Origin: Legionella sp. MW5194
GTDB lineage: Bacteria > Pseudomonadota > Gammaproteobacteria > Legionellales > Legionellaceae
Reading direction: 5' to 3'
NCBI RefSeq assembly: GCF_016864235.1
Contig: NZ_CP045732.1
Coordinates: 3,110,624-3,174,623 of the forward strand
DNA: 64,000 bases
In this document: positions 38,689-51,789 of the stretch, piece after piece
How the letters are laid out: each line of letters begins with the position of its first letter
Numbering within the stretch: position 1 is the stretch's first letter
Notes under the pieces: generated by a model
Seen by the model: only the letters and a program-made list of their open reading frames with translations
What the model was told of the DNA's origin: nothing
Database searches by the model: none
Translations under genes and position numbers: made by a program

Positions 38689-39252
38689 ATGGCATCGATC
38701 CGGGCTTTTTGGGGTATACAACTGCCTCAGGCAGCGAATAACACATTGGCTGGCTTGATCCGTTCTCTGCAAACCAATCTGGTCAATACAAACATTCGAT
38801 GGTCTGCGCCAGAAAATTTACATATTACTTTACAATTTTTAAAGGCCATTGATAAGGAGGCTATTCCTTCTCTGATTGCCTCGGTGGGGCAACAGGTACA
38901 GGACCTTCCCGCTTTTCCTATCCAGCTGGGAAAAATCGAACTATTCCCATCCTCGCATAAACCGCATGTCATTTCGCTTGCAGTACCCGTCAATCATTCC
39001 CTGATTACGCTTGCCAATCGAGTCGGAGAAGGCATCGGGCGGGCGGGGTATGAGATTGAACAAAGACCCTACCGTGCTCACCTTACCTTAGGCCGCCTGC
39101 GACAGAAGGGAAAAGTGCTTTTGCCAGAGGATTTGATGTGGCCCGATGTTGGGGACATCCCTGTGCAGGAAATCAGTTTGTGGGAAAGCAGACCTTCACA
39201 TCAGGGATCCTGTTATCTCCTGCTGCATAAAGAGCGATTGGCAGGCGTCTGA
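38689..39252 (+). CDS. thpR: RNA 2',3'-cyclic phosphodiesterase (ThpR/LigT)
   Basis: A 2H-phosphoesterase that opens 2',3'-cyclic phosphates on RNA. From MASIRAFWGI it is 187 aa. The two HxT/HxTx motifs are HITLQFL and HLTLGRL, separated by about 85 residues as in the family, and the start RAFWGIQLP is typical. An upstream in-frame start at 38647 adds 14 unconserved residues. Divergent from the phosphatase-like gene. Confidence 0.88.
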   Translation: MASIRAFWGIQLPQAANNTLAGLIRSLQTNLVNTNIRWSAPENLHITLQFLKAIDKEAIPSLIASVGQQVQDLPAFPIQLGKIELFPSSHKPHVISLAVPVNHSLITLANRVGEGIGRAGYEIEQRPYRAHLTLGRLRQKGKVLLPEDLMWPDVGDIPVQEISLWESRPSHQGSCYLLLHKERLAGV

Positions 39253-39332
39253 TTGATTTGCTTTTCTGTAGGGCAAATAGAACGCTGCCTTAGAGCATTG
39301 GCCAATTATCACAACATTCGGTCTAATACCGG

Positions 39333-39361
39333 TAAAAAAAATCCCGCCAAGGCGGGATTTC
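39333..39361 (-). terminator. Intrinsic terminator of the ATP synthase operon
   Basis: On the minus strand a perfect 9-bp stem (AATCCCGCC / GGCGGGATT, 2-nt loop) is followed by a run of eight T. It lies 16 bp after the atpC stop. The A-rich left flank also lets it work weakly on the plus strand for thpR. Confidence 0.92.
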
Positions 39362-39376
39362 TGCTGTCTGGTTCGA

Positions 39377-39799
39377 TTATTTTAAATTCTTGCGAATTTT
39401 TTGTATGGCTCGAATTTGAGCAACCGCTCTGGCCAGTTCGGCTGCGGCTCGGGAGTAATCTAGATCCGTGTTTTTGTTGGCAATCTCTTCCTCGGCTTTA
39501 GCTTTTGCAGCCAGAGCCGCGGCTTCATCAAGGTTATCCGCACGCTCTACGGTATCAGCCAACACGGTAACGCAATGAGGTTGTACCTCCAGCATGCCAC
39601 CTGATACGTAGTAAATTTCCTGACTGCCGCCAGGAAGCGTTATCCTGATTTCACCGGGTTTAAGTACGGTCAGCAAAGGGGCGTGGCCAGGGGTAATCCC
39701 TACCTCGCCAAGCTCACCTGTTGCCACAACCAACTCAACAACGCCTGAATAAATTTCCTTTTCAGCACTGACAATGTCCAGATGCGTGCTAATCGCCAT
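39377..39799 (-). CDS. atpC: ATP synthase F1 epsilon subunit
   Basis: The central-stalk regulatory subunit. From [11 protein letters not shown] it is 140 aa. The beta-sandwich part has [24 protein letters not shown] and the helical hairpin at the end includes [13 protein letters not shown]. The open frame extends upstream to 39814 across the atpD stop; I chose the ATG at 39799. Last gene of atpIBEFHAGDC. Confidence 0.95.
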   Translation of the reverse strand: MAISTHLDIVSAEKEIYSGVVELVVATGELGEVGITPGHAPLLTVLKPGEIRITLPGGSQEIYYVSGGMLEVQPHCVTVLADTVERADNLDEAAALAAKAKAEEEIANKNTDLDYSRAAAELARAVAQIRAIQKIRKNLK

Positions 39800-39810
39800 G
39801 TTATCCTGCC

Positions 39811-41199
<1,389 letters not shown>

Positions 41200-42066
41200 T
41201 TATAAAGCGTCAGCGCCACCGACAATTTCAGCCAATTCCTGAGTAATGGCAGCCTGTCGGGCTTTGTTATAAATCAAGCGAAGCTGTTTGATCAATTCAC
41301 CGGCATTATCCGTTGCACTTTTCATTGCAATCATTTTGGCAGCCTGCTCGCAGGCGATGTTTTCTACAACCGCTTGATAAGCCTGTAATTCGATGTAGCG
41401 TTCCAATAAACCATCGAGCAATTCCTTGGCATCCGGTTCGTAGATATAATCCCAATGATGTCCCAGGCGTTGTGTGTCTTCTTCAGACATTGGAAGAGGC
41501 AGCAACTGTTTCAGCATCGGCTTTTGGGTCATGGTGTTTACAAATTCATTGTAAATGATGTGCAGGGCATCAATTTCACCACGGTAGAATGCATCCAGCA
41601 TGACCTTGACCACACCAATTAAATCACTCACGCTGGGTTTATCACCCAACTGATCCACGGATGCAATGACTTTGCCGCCGAAACGCTTGAAAAAAGCCTG
41701 ACCCTTGCGGCCTACGACACTGACATCGATGTCCTTGCCTTCCTGCTGCCATTGCCGCATATGACGTACAGTGTCTCGCAGCAAATTTGCATTTAAACCA
41801 CCGCATAAGCCACGATCGGTCGTCACCACAATGATGCCTACACGCTTAATGTCACGACCAGTCATAAAAGGATGACGGTATTCCGAATTCGCTCGAGCAA
41901 TGTGCTTGACCACGTCATAAATTTTTGAGGCATAGGGTTTGGATGCACGCATTCGATCCTGCGTCTTACGCATTTTACTCGCGGCAACCATTTCCATAGC
42001 CTTGGTGATTTTTTTCGTATTGTTAATACTTGCAATTTTAGTACGGACTTCTTTTGCACCAGCCAT
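41200..42066 (-). CDS. atpG: ATP synthase F1 gamma subunit
   Basis: The rotary shaft of F1. 288 aa. The N-terminal coiled coil has [23 protein letters not shown], followed by [13 protein letters not shown]. The C-terminal helix [26 protein letters not shown] is the standard ending. Confidence 0.97.
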   Translation of the reverse strand: MAGAKEVRTKIASINNTKKITKAMEMVAASKMRKTQDRMRASKPYASKIYDVVKHIARANSEYRHPFMTGRDIKRVGIIVVTTDRGLCGGLNANLLRDTVRHMRQWQQEGKDIDVSVVGRKGQAFFKRFGGKVIASVDQLGDKPSVSDLIGVVKVMLDAFYRGEIDALHIIYNEFVNTMTQKPMLKQLLPLPMSEEDTQRLGHHWDYIYEPDAKELLDGLLERYIELQAYQAVVENIACEQAAKMIAMKSATDNAGELIKQLRLIYNKARQAAITQELAEIVGGADAL

Positions 42067-42151
42067 ATCTGCTTCGCCTTAATTACCAAAATGATTCAAC
42101 TCATTCTGCTTAATCATTGAGCCGCCAGTAAACTCAACCGGCGGCTATTCA

Positions 42152-43705
42152 TTACCAACTTCCAGTGTTTTTAAATTCCTCAACTGCTGCTTTTAATTGC
42201 GCTTCAATGTCAGCGTCATAAGCACCAGTTTCATTGATTTTATGCAGAAGACTTGCATGAGAGGATTGCATGTAGCCCTGCAGCGCCGCTTCAAATGCTC
42301 TCACTTCAGCCACTGGCACATCATCGAGATACCCTTTCTCAATAGTAAACAGCGACAGACCCATCTCTGCGACAGACATGGGAGAGTATTGCTTCTGCTT
42401 CATTAACTCGGTAATTCGCTGACCACGCTCCAATTGTTTGCGTGTTGCGTCATCCAAATCAGATGCGAATTGCGAAAAGGCTTCCAGTTCACGGAATTGC
42501 GCGAGTGCCAGACGGGTACCGCCACCGAGTTTTTTCATAATCTTGGTTTGAGCAGCACCACCAACCCGCGAAACGGAAAGACCCGAGTTAATGGCGGGGC
42601 GAACACCGGAGTTAAAGAGATCAACATCAAGGAAAATCTGACCGTCGGTAATCGAGATTACGTTGGTAGGCACAAATGCGGACACGTCCCCGGCCTGCGT
42701 TTCGATAATGGGTAATGCAGTCAGGGATCCTGTCTTGCCTTTCACTCGGCCATTGGTTAATTTCTCAACCTCATTGGCATTAATGCGTGCCGCCCGCTCA
42801 AGCAAACGGGAGTGGAGATAGAAAATGTCGCCGGGGTACGCTTCACGACCGGGTGGACGGCGTAACAACAGGGAAATTTGGCGATAAGCCCAGGCCTGTT
42901 TGGTTAAGTCATCATAAACGATGAGGGCATCTTCACCGTTTTCCATGAAGTATTCACCCATGGCGCAGCCGGTGTAAGGTGCAATAAACTGCAGGGCAGC
43001 TGAATCAGACGCACCAGCAACCACAACAATGGTATGTTCCAATGCGCCGTGCTCTTCCAATTTACGGACGATGGCGGCAACAGAAGACGCTTTTTGACCA
43101 ATTGCGACATAGATACATTTAATGCCAGTACCCTTTTGATTGATGATGGCATCAATCGCAATGGCGGTTTTACCGGTTTGGCGGTCACCGATGATCAATT
43201 CGCGCTGGCCACGACCAACGGGAATCATTGCATCGATCGCTTTAAGCCCGGTTTGCACGGGTTGATCCACGGACTGACGGGAAATAACGCCTGGAGCCAC
43301 TTTTTCAATCGGTGACATCTTTTCAGCATCGATTGGACCTTTACCGTCAAGAGGATTACCTAAAGCATCCACAACACGGCCAAGCAAACCTCGACCGACA
43401 GGCACTTCCAGAATACGACCGGTACATTTGCCCTTTTGACCTTCTGACAAACCGGCGTAATCACCAAGAATTACGGCACCAACCGAGTCACGCTCAAGGT
43501 TAAGAGCCAGGCCATAGCGTTCGCCCGGAAACTCAATCATTTCACCCTGCATTACATCGGCCAGTCCGTGCATGCGAACAATACCATCTTTCAGGTTGAC
43601 AATCGTTCCTTCGTTTCTGGCTTCAGAAACAACGTTAAACTGGTCTATTTTCTTTCTGATTAAGTCGCTGATTTCAGCGGGGTTTAATGCGACATGTTCT
43701 GACAT
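42152..43705 (-). CDS. atpA: ATP synthase F1 alpha subunit
   Basis: The non-catalytic nucleotide-binding subunit of F1. 517 aa. Walker [34 protein letters not shown], and the signature [13 protein letters not shown] are present. The spacer to atpG is about 85 bp. Confidence 0.98.
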   Translation of the reverse strand: MSEHVALNPAEISDLIRKKIDQFNVVSEARNEGTIVNLKDGIVRMHGLADVMQGEMIEFPGERYGLALNLERDSVGAVILGDYAGLSEGQKGKCTGRILEVPVGRGLLGRVVDALGNPLDGKGPIDAEKMSPIEKVAPGVISRQSVDQPVQTGLKAIDAMIPVGRGQRELIIGDRQTGKTAIAIDAIINQKGTGIKCIYVAIGQKASSVAAIVRKLEEHGALEHTIVVVAGASDSAALQFIAPYTGCAMGEYFMENGEDALIVYDDLTKQAWAYRQISLLLRRPPGREAYPGDIFYLHSRLLERAARINANEVEKLTNGRVKGKTGSLTALPIIETQAGDVSAFVPTNVISITDGQIFLDVDLFNSGVRPAINSGLSVSRVGGAAQTKIMKKLGGGTRLALAQFRELEAFSQFASDLDDATRKQLERGQRITELMKQKQYSPMSVAEMGLSLFTIEKGYLDDVPVAEVRAFEAALQGYMQSSHASLLHKINETGAYDADIEAQLKAAVEEFKNTGSW

Positions 43706-43722
43706 GAATACTATCCTCTCTA

Positions 43723-44271
43723 TTACGCGGCCAAACCTGCACCGAGTTTATTTAATTTTCCACGGACTGAACCATCAATAACCAAATCACCGGCCTTTAT
43801 GATCGCACCGCCCAGTAAGGATTTATCAATGGCTACCTTGAGTGTCACCTGGCGTTGCAGGCGCTTGCTTAAGGCATCGATGAGTTCTTTTTCCTGTGTG
43901 TTGGAAAGGGTGGAATAGCTCGTGACACTGATGGTTAATGTCTTTTCCTGCTCTGAGCGCATGGCTTCAAACAAGACGTAGATATCAGGTAAAATCTGTA
44001 AACGCTTGTTTTCAGCAAGCGTACGGATAAAATTATCCAGGGCTGGGATTTCCCCGGTGTCTGCCATTTTTTTCAGAGGGTCAGCCATCAGGGTTATCTG
44101 CTGCTCAATCGTGGCAGCAGGGTTACCAATAAAACTAATTACGTGGTCATTTAAGGCAATTTGCGAGGCGGCGAAGAGAATCGTTGACCACTCAGTCAAT
44201 TTCCCTTGATGCAATGCATGCTCAAAAATTGCTTTTGCGTAAGGTCTGGCAATGGTAATCGTCTCGGACAT
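43723..44271 (-). CDS. atpH: ATP synthase F1 delta subunit
   Basis: It links F1 to the peripheral stalk. 182 aa. Starts [19 protein letters not shown] and ends with [18 protein letters not shown], both hallmark segments of delta/OSCP. Its ATG follows the atpF stop by one base. Confidence 0.96.
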   Translation of the reverse strand: MSETITIARPYAKAIFEHALHQGKLTEWSTILFAASQIALNDHVISFIGNPAATIEQQITLMADPLKKMADTGEIPALDNFIRTLAENKRLQILPDIYVLFEAMRSEQEKTLTISVTSYSTLSNTQEKELIDALSKRLQRQVTLKVAIDKSLLGGAIIKAGDLVIDGSVRGKLNKLGAGLAA

Positions 44272-44272
44272 A

Positions 44273-44743
44273 TCAAATCTCTTCTATCAGTTTATCCAGC
44301 AATTTACTGTTTGCCTGCTCGTCGATTTCCTTCATCAGAATTTTTTCGGCACCTGCAATCGCCAGCTGAGCGACTTGTTTTCTCAATCCTTCTTTCGCAT
44401 GATTCACTTCCTGCAGAAGTTGATCGTGCGCCAGCTTGGCTTGTTTTTGCGCTTCCAGTTTGGCCGATTCTTTGGCTTCTTCAATCATTTGATTGGCACG
44501 ACGATTGGCCTTTTCAATGATCTCGTTTGCCTGCGCCTTGGCGTGCTTTAATTCATCGCGGACACGATGTTGAGCCAATTCCAATTCCTTACGACCGCGT
44601 TCAGCGGCAGAAAGCCCATCAGCAATTTTGTCCTGACGCTCTTCTAACGCCTTGGCTAATGGCGGCCATACGAACTTCATGGTGAACCAGACAAATGCTG
44701 CAAACACGAGCATTTGAATAATCAGTGTTAAATTAATATCCAA
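44273..44743 (-). CDS. atpF: ATP synthase Fo b subunit
   Basis: The peripheral stalk subunit. 156 aa: one N-terminal membrane helix ([23 protein letters not shown]), then a long Ala-, Glu- and Lys-rich helix that dimerises along the enzyme. Length is as in E. coli b. Confidence 0.97.
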   Translation of the reverse strand: MDINLTLIIQMLVFAAFVWFTMKFVWPPLAKALEERQDKIADGLSAAERGRKELELAQHRVRDELKHAKAQANEIIEKANRRANQMIEEAKESAKLEAQKQAKLAHDQLLQEVNHAKEGLRKQVAQLAIAGAEKILMKEIDEQANSKLLDKLIEEI

Positions 44744-44794
44744 TGTAGTCTCCTTGTAACAATTCAGGGCGCACAGCGCCCCACTTTGGTGTTA

Positions 44795-45094
<300 letters not shown>

Positions 45095-45121
45095 TTAAAT
45101 TAAAATCAATAAAAATGCAGG

Positions 45122-46346
<1,225 letters not shown>

Positions 46347-46372
46347 TGTTCACCTGTTCATCTTCGCGGCGA

Positions 46373-46401
46373 ATTATAAAGTAATCAATTTTGAGAAGCA
46401 A
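46373..46401 (-). promoter_or_regulatory. Promoter of the atpIBEFHAGDC operon
   Basis: On the minus strand TTGCTT (46401-46396) and a perfect TATAAT (46378-46373) are 17 bp apart, 27 bp upstream of the atpI ATG. Confidence 0.6.
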
Positions 46402-46530
46402 TGTCAGTTGGTTAAATTTCGACTTGCAGGCGGCGCAAATGGCAAATAATGACCACATTGACTATATTTTTATATGAAATGGGATGTTTGTTAATCGTCC
46501 CTCGTTTATCAAGGTAATAAGGAATTGATT

Positions 46531-46776
46531 ATGTCTGAAAAACAGCAGCGTACTTCCGTCAGTATGCGTGAACGCATGTTAAACCGATATGGTGATGGAA
46601 TCCACCATAAACACGATAAAAACCACCACACTTACCGACAGCACTGTCGATCCCACCCCCCCACAAAGACGTTAAATGGCAAAGAAGAGACCAGCGTGAA
46701 TTCGTCGACAGGCCTCTTAAGAGAATTTAAAGCAAGAAAAATTCGTAAACGACTGGATAAAGGTCGCTTCCATTGA
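46531..46776 (+). CDS. Small basic His-rich protein, hypothetical
   Basis: An 81-aa frame with a good start: AAGGAA lies 7 bp before the ATG at 46531. The product is strongly basic (His, Arg, Lys), with a His/Lys-rich stretch HHKHDKNHHTYRQH and a C-terminal RKIRKRLDKGRFH. No family recognised. It diverges from atpI. The ribosome binding site argues for a real gene, but the short length keeps confidence low. Confidence 0.45.
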   Translation: MSEKQQRTSVSMRERMLNRYGDGIHHKHDKNHHTYRQHCRSHPPTKTLNGKEETSVNSSTGLLREFKARKIRKRLDKGRFH

Positions 46777-46829
46777 TAGAGTAAAGGTTAACCTCCAGGT
46801 TAGCCACTTCCTGGTACGGGGCAGTACAA

Positions 46830-46856
46830 TGTGGCCTGTTTTCAACCCAGGCCACA
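46830..46856. terminator. Hairpin between convergent genes
   Basis: A perfect 9-bp inverted repeat (TGTGGCCTG / CAGGCCACA) with a 9-nt loop sits between the small basic gene and the BON lipoprotein gene. There is no U-run on either strand, so it is a possible, not canonical, terminator. Confidence 0.4.
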
Positions 46857-46859
46857 GTA

Positions 46860-47450
46860 TTAATGCTTACCTGGCTTCGGGGTTTCACTCAAATTATAGT
46901 AATTCAGTAGTTTCACCACGCGAATGACCCCTCGGGTCTGACGTGAAATGGCAATAACCCGTTCAGCCTGTTCAGGAATGACATCCCCCATAAGATATAC
47001 GATGCCATCGACGGTGATGATTTTAAATTCTTTGGGATTAATTTCAGCGTCAGCCAAGATCTGGGTGCGGATCAGGGTGGTAATCCAGGAATCGTGCAGC
47101 GCATTGTTTTTCTCTTTTGTTACTGCAACCTGATTAAAGAATTCACGATAACCGCCAAGTTTTTGCAACCGACTGGCCGCCAAATCCCGTAAACCCTCCG
47201 TAGGAACATGCCCCGCCAGCAACAAGTCGTTGTTAAATACAGCCAAATCCAGGTAGCAACCCGGCTGCTTGAAGACCTTGTCGTCGAACAGTTCATGATG
47301 GGCAACGGCGGCAAGATTGTAATCATCCAGTTTTTTATACACATTGTGGCGGTCATACACCAGGGATGCACCTGTCCACAGGTTGCTTACACAGCCCAGT
47401 AATTGCGTCAATGCCAGACCAATCAGAATGAAACATCCCTGTTTTTTCAT
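46860..47450 (-). CDS. BON-domain outer membrane lipoprotein (second of a pair)
   Basis: About 196 aa from MKKQGCFILIG. The lipoprotein signal ends in a lipobox (LLGC). Two BON-like regions follow, the second with EFKIITVDGIVYLMGDVIPEQAERVIAISRQTRGVIRVV, the typical BON beta-alpha-beta pattern. It is a distant paralogue of the upstream DolP-like gene, starting one base after its stop. BON domains bind phospholipid or outer membrane surfaces. Confidence 0.82.
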   Translation of the reverse strand: MKKQGCFILIGLALTQLLGCVSNLWTGASLVYDRHNVYKKLDDYNLAAVAHHELFDDKVFKQPGCYLDLAVFNNDLLLAGHVPTEGLRDLAASRLQKLGGYREFFNQVAVTKEKNNALHDSWITTLIRTQILADAEINPKEFKIITVDGIVYLMGDVIPEQAERVIAISRQTRGVIRVVKLLNYYNLSETPKPGKH

Positions 47451-47451
47451 A

Positions 47452-48015
47452 TTAATTAATGTATTGGAATACTTTAACCACTTTAGCGACACCATTAATC
47501 TGGCGGGCTACATCCACCGCGAGGTTGCCTTGCTCCTGCGTGACAATACCCATGAGATAGACAACGGAATTTTCAGTGACGACACGAATTGAACCGGATT
47601 CCAACCCCTTTTTGGTTAACATTTTGCTTCGTACCTGGCCAGTAATCCAGGTGTCTTTGGTCCGTTGCGTCATGGATAAGGGGTGCTCGATGGTGACTTC
47701 ATCATACACACGGCGGACATTGGGTGTCTTCTGGGCGATTTTTTCTGCCATCACCCGCAAGGAAGCCGTGGGTGTTTGTCCAACAAGCAGAACAACGCGG
47801 TTAAAACTGCTCACCAGAATGCGTGAGTCACGAAATTTCGGATCAGTGACTATGGCCGTATGGACCAGATGGAAAATCCGGGCATCACTTTCCAGCGTGA
47901 CCACGCTGCGTTTGTCATAAACCACCATTCCCGCTGCCGCGCCGGCAACCACCGCGGCCACACAACCGGTTAATAACGCACTAACAATTAAAAACAAAAC
48001 CGTTCGCAACTTCAT
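47452..48015 (-). CDS. dolP: BON-domain lipoprotein, DolP/YraP-like
   Basis: 187 aa with a lipobox (LLTGC near residue 18) and two BON domains: IFHLVHTAIVTDPKFRDSRILVSSFNRVVLLVGQTP, and SIRVVTENSVVYLMGIVTQEQGNLAVDVARQINGVAKVV. DolP supports outer membrane integrity in E. coli, where the gene follows diaA as it does here. Starts 2 bp after the diaA stop. Confidence 0.88.
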   Translation of the reverse strand: MKLRTVLFLIVSALLTGCVAAVVAGAAAGMVVYDKRSVVTLESDARIFHLVHTAIVTDPKFRDSRILVSSFNRVVLLVGQTPTASLRVMAEKIAQKTPNVRRVYDEVTIEHPLSMTQRTKDTWITGQVRSKMLTKKGLESGSIRVVTENSVVYLMGIVTQEQGNLAVDVARQINGVAKVVKVFQYIN

Positions 48016-48017
48016 AC

Positions 48018-48620
48018 TTACCCCAACATTTGGCCAAATAATGATTGATCAATTAAATCGCAAAAACAATGCAGTATAAATAAATGGGTTTCTCTGATGC
48101 GGGCCTCCGTATCGGCGATGACACGCAATTCAATGTCTTCGGGGCCTAAATGGTTGGCTAAAACACCACCGTCCCGGCCACTCAGCGCAATGGTATCCAT
48201 GCCGCGGTCGTTTGCTGCATTGACCGCATGAAGGATACTGTCGGTATTGCCGGAAGTCGATAAGACCATCAATACATCGCCTTCCTGACCCAAGGCCTGT
48301 ATCTGACGGGCAAACACATGATCGTAATGGCTATCGCCGGCAATAGAGGTCATGGAAGCGACATCCGCGGTTAAGGCAATCACTGGCAGGGGTGGGCGTT
48401 CAACATCAAAATGATTAAGCATCGCCGCGGCAAAATGCAGGCAGTTAGCGGCAGAACCGCCATTGCCGCATAAGAGAATTTTGCCGTCATTTAACAGACA
48501 ATTGACTAAACGAAGCCCTGCTTTGGCGATGGGAGCAAACAACACATCGGCTGCCGCGATCTTTGCCTCAATACTCATTCCGAACAATTGCCTGACCCGA
48601 TCTTCCATTGGTGTTGACAT
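48018..48620 (-). CDS. diaA: SIS-domain protein DiaA (DnaA initiator-associating)
   Basis: 200 aa from MSTPMEDRVR; GAGG lies 9 bp upstream. SIS-domain motifs GKILLCGNGGSAANCLHFAA and VLMVLSTSGNTDSILHAV match the GmhA/DiaA family. DiaA binds DnaA and promotes initiation, while GmhA is sedoheptulose-7-phosphate isomerase. The neighbours yraN, lpoA and dolP are those of E. coli diaA, which favours DiaA, but GmhA activity cannot be excluded by sequence alone. Confidence 0.82.
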   Translation of the reverse strand: MSTPMEDRVRQLFGMSIEAKIAAADVLFAPIAKAGLRLVNCLLNDGKILLCGNGGSAANCLHFAAAMLNHFDVERPPLPVIALTADVASMTSIAGDSHYDHVFARQIQALGQEGDVLMVLSTSGNTDSILHAVNAANDRGMDTIALSGRDGGVLANHLGPEDIELRVIADTEARIRETHLFILHCFCDLIDQSLFGQMLG

Positions 48621-48640
48621 GATAGATGACCTCATTCAAT

Positions 48641-48997
48641 TTAATAATCCAATCCAAACGCGTCTTTAATCCACTCAAGTTGACATGGTGTGCCTTGCAG
48701 GCAAACCACATCAAAGCGTAATGGATGCTGATTTTGTCGATTTTGCGTCAACTGGTAATGCAGAGCGGTTTGGATAAGCCGCTTTTGCTTACTTGCGGTA
48801 ATGCTGGCCAATGCCCCGCCAAAAGCGTTTGATTTGCGAGCCCTGACTTCCACGAACACCAAATAGCTCTCATCGCGCATAATAAGATCTATTTCACCAA
48901 AGCGGCAACGGTAATTACTGAGTAACAGCGTCAGGCCCTGCTCCTTAAGGTAGTTGCAAGCCAATAACTCCGCCTTATCCCCAATTCCTTTTGACAT
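48641..48997 (-). CDS. yraN: YraN / UPF0102 family protein
   Basis: 118 aa with the nuclease-like UPF0102 core: LACNYLKEQGLTLLLSNYRCRFGEIDLIMRDE, then YLVFVEVRARKSNAFGGA. The G-E-I-D-L-I plus V-E-V-(K/R) pattern resembles a PD-(D/E)XK-type fold. Function unproven. Located between lpoA and diaA as in other gammaproteobacteria. Confidence 0.92.
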   Translation of the reverse strand: MSKGIGDKAELLACNYLKEQGLTLLLSNYRCRFGEIDLIMRDESYLVFVEVRARKSNAFGGALASITASKQKRLIQTALHYQLTQNRQNQHPLRFDVVCLQGTPCQLEWIKDAFGLDY

Positions 48998-49037
48998 GAA
49001 CGACTCGCAAGAAGGGTTCGCCCGATAAACCCCAATA

Positions 49038-50837
49038 TCAGATGGTTTGGCTGGTGAGTTCGGCCACGCCGCCCTTGAATTTACCCCAGGCCAATACCCT
49101 GGCCACCTGCTGAGCGCGGTTTAAATATAAAACACCGCTCTTGTCATCAATGCCCAACGCAGGGAAAAGGATTAATTGGTTTAACTGGGTCGCCAGGGCG
49201 TAACTGTCCATGCCCAGGGCATAAAGTCGGTTATAACTGTTTAACTGCTCAGGCCAGTTTTTATTCGCCAGCTGGTGGTTAAAAACCCAAGGCATATCAC
49301 AGAAAATGATGCCATCCAGATCCCGATCGCGCATGGTATTGGTACTGCCGCCATAAACAGAGGAGGTGGCATAGACAGGCACATCGCCAGCAAAATAATA
49401 TTTCAGCAGTGGCATGATTTGCCGCGCTTTGGAAGGATAGGCGAGCAGGAAAATCATATCAAAATCCTGGCGTCGCTTCGGCAACTGCTGCCCCTCAGGC
49501 TCAGCACCAGGTCTGAATTGTTTTTGCCGCGCCTGATGCTCGGACACGTGCAGAAAATCACGCACCGCTGCCGTGAGGTTGGTGTGATCATCAAAAGCCA
49601 GACGTTCGACGATGACACCGCCGCTTGCACGCCATTGATCAGTAAATGCCGCGACAATGTCATCACCCCAGACGCCTGCTGGCGCAATCACCAGTGCGCG
49701 CTTTAAACCCTGCTTACTGGCTTTGGCGGCCACCTGACGTGCTTCGTTGGTGGGAGATAAACCAAAGCGATAGGCATTATTGCTTGAGCCAACATCGATA
49801 TCATTCAAAAACAGGGTAGGTACCGGATGATTCAGTTTGGCCACTTTGGCCACATCCGCTTTGGCCAGAGGACCAACAATGTAATCGGCGCCGTCATCAA
49901 CAGCTTGTTGATAGAGTACCGTAACATCCTGGGCGGCGGTATCATACAGTCTGACACTCACCTCCCTGTCCGGATCATTGCTGGTATAAGCGGCCATGAA
50001 TCCGTCACGTATGGCGCCGCCCGGGCCGGCTAGCGGCCCGGTGACTGGCAACAACAAAGCCATGTTATGCGGTTTCCGGTGCAAATAGGGTTTAACCGCA
50101 TCCAGGGGAGTGGGTAATAAATGGCGTGCAGGATGCCCTGGGAAATGATCCTGCCACGTTTCGACCTGCGTCAGGATCGATTGCTTTGTCTGCTGCTGTC
50201 TTGGGATCAGGGCAAGTGTCATCCAGCCCTGCAATTCAGAACCGTCCTCCGCCTCAACAGCCAGGGTGTTGAGCTCTGCTGTTGGCAAACGGGTCAGGGT
50301 CAGCCAGAGAATGCGGCGATTGTTGGTGCGGGAAGCCTCATCGGGAAGCAAATGCTCCAGTTTTATTCGCTCGGGGACAGCATAGGATGAGTTCCCTATC
50401 GACTCGTAGGCGGTGGCCAGAATTTCGTGGTATTGCGCTTGATAGAAAGCCGGCAGACTGGCACTATTACGCACCGATGACAACCTGGTGATCGCCCCGC
50501 GCGGTTGATCACGCAACATATCGGCTTTGGCTAAAAGAATATTTTTTTCACTGGCCTGCACCGGGGATAAATTGTCCGTTTCAGACAGGATAGACAACGC
50601 CTGCCGCCATTGGCCATCATAAATGGCACGACCGGCGGCCATGATCAGCATGTTTTGCCGCTCATCTCCCCCCTGGTTTTTTGCCATGGCCAGGTAAGCC
50701 GTTGAAGGCATGGTGTAGGGTGTGGGTTGTTGCCGGGTGGATTGAGGACGATTTTCTGCAACTTTTGTACAGCCAGCCAGTATAATGGCTGAAATCATCA
50801 TCAGCATGAGTTTTTTAATGAGTGAATTCGCTACCAT
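49038..50837 (-). CDS. lpoA: Penicillin-binding protein activator LpoA
   Basis: An outer-membrane lipoprotein that activates the peptidoglycan synthase PBP1A. About 599 aa from the ATG at 50837, with a hydrophobic signal and lipobox (IILAGC). The N-terminal helical TPR-like part precedes a periplasmic-binding-protein-like domain (MALLLPVTGPLAGPGGAIRDGFMAAY, ADYIVGPLAKADVAKV). The start is uncertain because no clear SD precedes it. Divergent from rsmI, 41 bp apart. Confidence 0.92.
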   Translation of the reverse strand: MVANSLIKKLMLMMISAIILAGCTKVAENRPQSTRQQPTPYTMPSTAYLAMAKNQGGDERQNMLIMAAGRAIYDGQWRQALSILSETDNLSPVQASEKNILLAKADMLRDQPRGAITRLSSVRNSASLPAFYQAQYHEILATAYESIGNSSYAVPERIKLEHLLPDEASRTNNRRILWLTLTRLPTAELNTLAVEAEDGSELQGWMTLALIPRQQQTKQSILTQVETWQDHFPGHPARHLLPTPLDAVKPYLHRKPHNMALLLPVTGPLAGPGGAIRDGFMAAYTSNDPDREVSVRLYDTAAQDVTVLYQQAVDDGADYIVGPLAKADVAKVAKLNHPVPTLFLNDIDVGSSNNAYRFGLSPTNEARQVAAKASKQGLKRALVIAPAGVWGDDIVAAFTDQWRASGGVIVERLAFDDHTNLTAAVRDFLHVSEHQARQKQFRPGAEPEGQQLPKRRQDFDMIFLLAYPSKARQIMPLLKYYFAGDVPVYATSSVYGGSTNTMRDRDLDGIIFCDMPWVFNHQLANKNWPEQLNSYNRLYALGMDSYALATQLNQLILFPALGIDDKSGVLYLNRAQQVARVLAWGKFKGGVAELTSQTI

Positions 50838-50878
50838 GAAGAAAGGGTCCAAAACGCAGGAACGCAATAGGATAAACT

Positions 50879-51733
50879 ATGGATAAAAGTTCAGCAAGCT
50901 CTAAAGGCTGCCTTTATATCGTTGCCACCCCAATCGGCAACCTCGATGACATCAGCCTTCGAGCCATCAATACCCTGAAACAAGTGGACACGGTATTGGC
51001 TGAGGATACCCGCCACTCCGGAAAACTGCTTCATGCACTGGGGATTGATAAACCGCTAATATCGCATCACGCCCATAACGAAGGCCGCCACAGTGAAAAC
51101 CTGATTGCCGCCCTGCTTAACGGCAAATCGTTTGCGCTTATCAGTGATGCGGGGACGCCTTTAATCAGTGATCCGGGCTTTGAACTGGTTCGTCAGGCTC
51201 GTGCGCATGGCATTGAGGTGGTTCCCATCCCCGGTCCATGCGCGGTCATTACCGCCCTGTCTGCAGCCGGCGTTCCCTGTGACACGTTTACTTTCCTGGG
51301 CTTTCTGCCGGCTAAACAGCAGGCTAGGCGCGAACAACTCAAAACCATTAGCCGCAGCCTGCACACCACCGTTATTTATGAATCCACTCATCGTATTCAT
51401 GATTGCATTGACGACATTGAGGAGGTATTCGGCCCTGATTATGCCTTTGTACTGGCTAAAGAATTAACGAAGGCGTTTGAGCAATTCATTCATGCTCATG
51501 CGCCGGCCATAAGGCAGTGGCTTATGGAAGATAACGCGCGAAGCAAAGGCGAATTTGTGTTAATTTTTCCAGCACAAGCGAGAAAAGACGAAACAGGCAG
51601 AGAGGATGAACTACTGCAGATTTTGTTGAACGAGCTGCCGTTGAAGCAAGCGGTTAAGCTGGCGGCTGAACTGAGCGGCTCGCCTAAAAATGAATTGTAC
51701 AAATTGGCTCTGAAGCTGCAAAAATCTCCTTAG
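50879..51733 (+). CDS. rsmI: 16S rRNA 2'-O-methyltransferase RsmI
   Basis: RsmI 2'-O-methylates C1402 of 16S rRNA using SAM. 284 aa. LYIVATPIGNLDDISLRA, LAEDTRHSGKLL, ALISDAGTPLISDPGFELVR and VVPIPGPCAVITALSAAG are the family's tetrapyrrole-methylase-fold motifs, and the helical C-terminal domain is present. Divergent from lpoA, the conserved arrangement. Confidence 0.96.
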   Translation: MDKSSASSKGCLYIVATPIGNLDDISLRAINTLKQVDTVLAEDTRHSGKLLHALGIDKPLISHHAHNEGRHSENLIAALLNGKSFALISDAGTPLISDPGFELVRQARAHGIEVVPIPGPCAVITALSAAGVPCDTFTFLGFLPAKQQARREQLKTISRSLHTTVIYESTHRIHDCIDDIEEVFGPDYAFVLAKELTKAFEQFIHAHAPAIRQWLMEDNARSKGEFVLIFPAQARKDETGREDELLQILLNELPLKQAVKLAAELSGSPKNELYKLALKLQKSP

Positions 51734-51789
51734 ATAACCCCGAATTCAACTATAGTTAAAAGAGGGGAGTATGCTTCGTCGGGTGGGTT

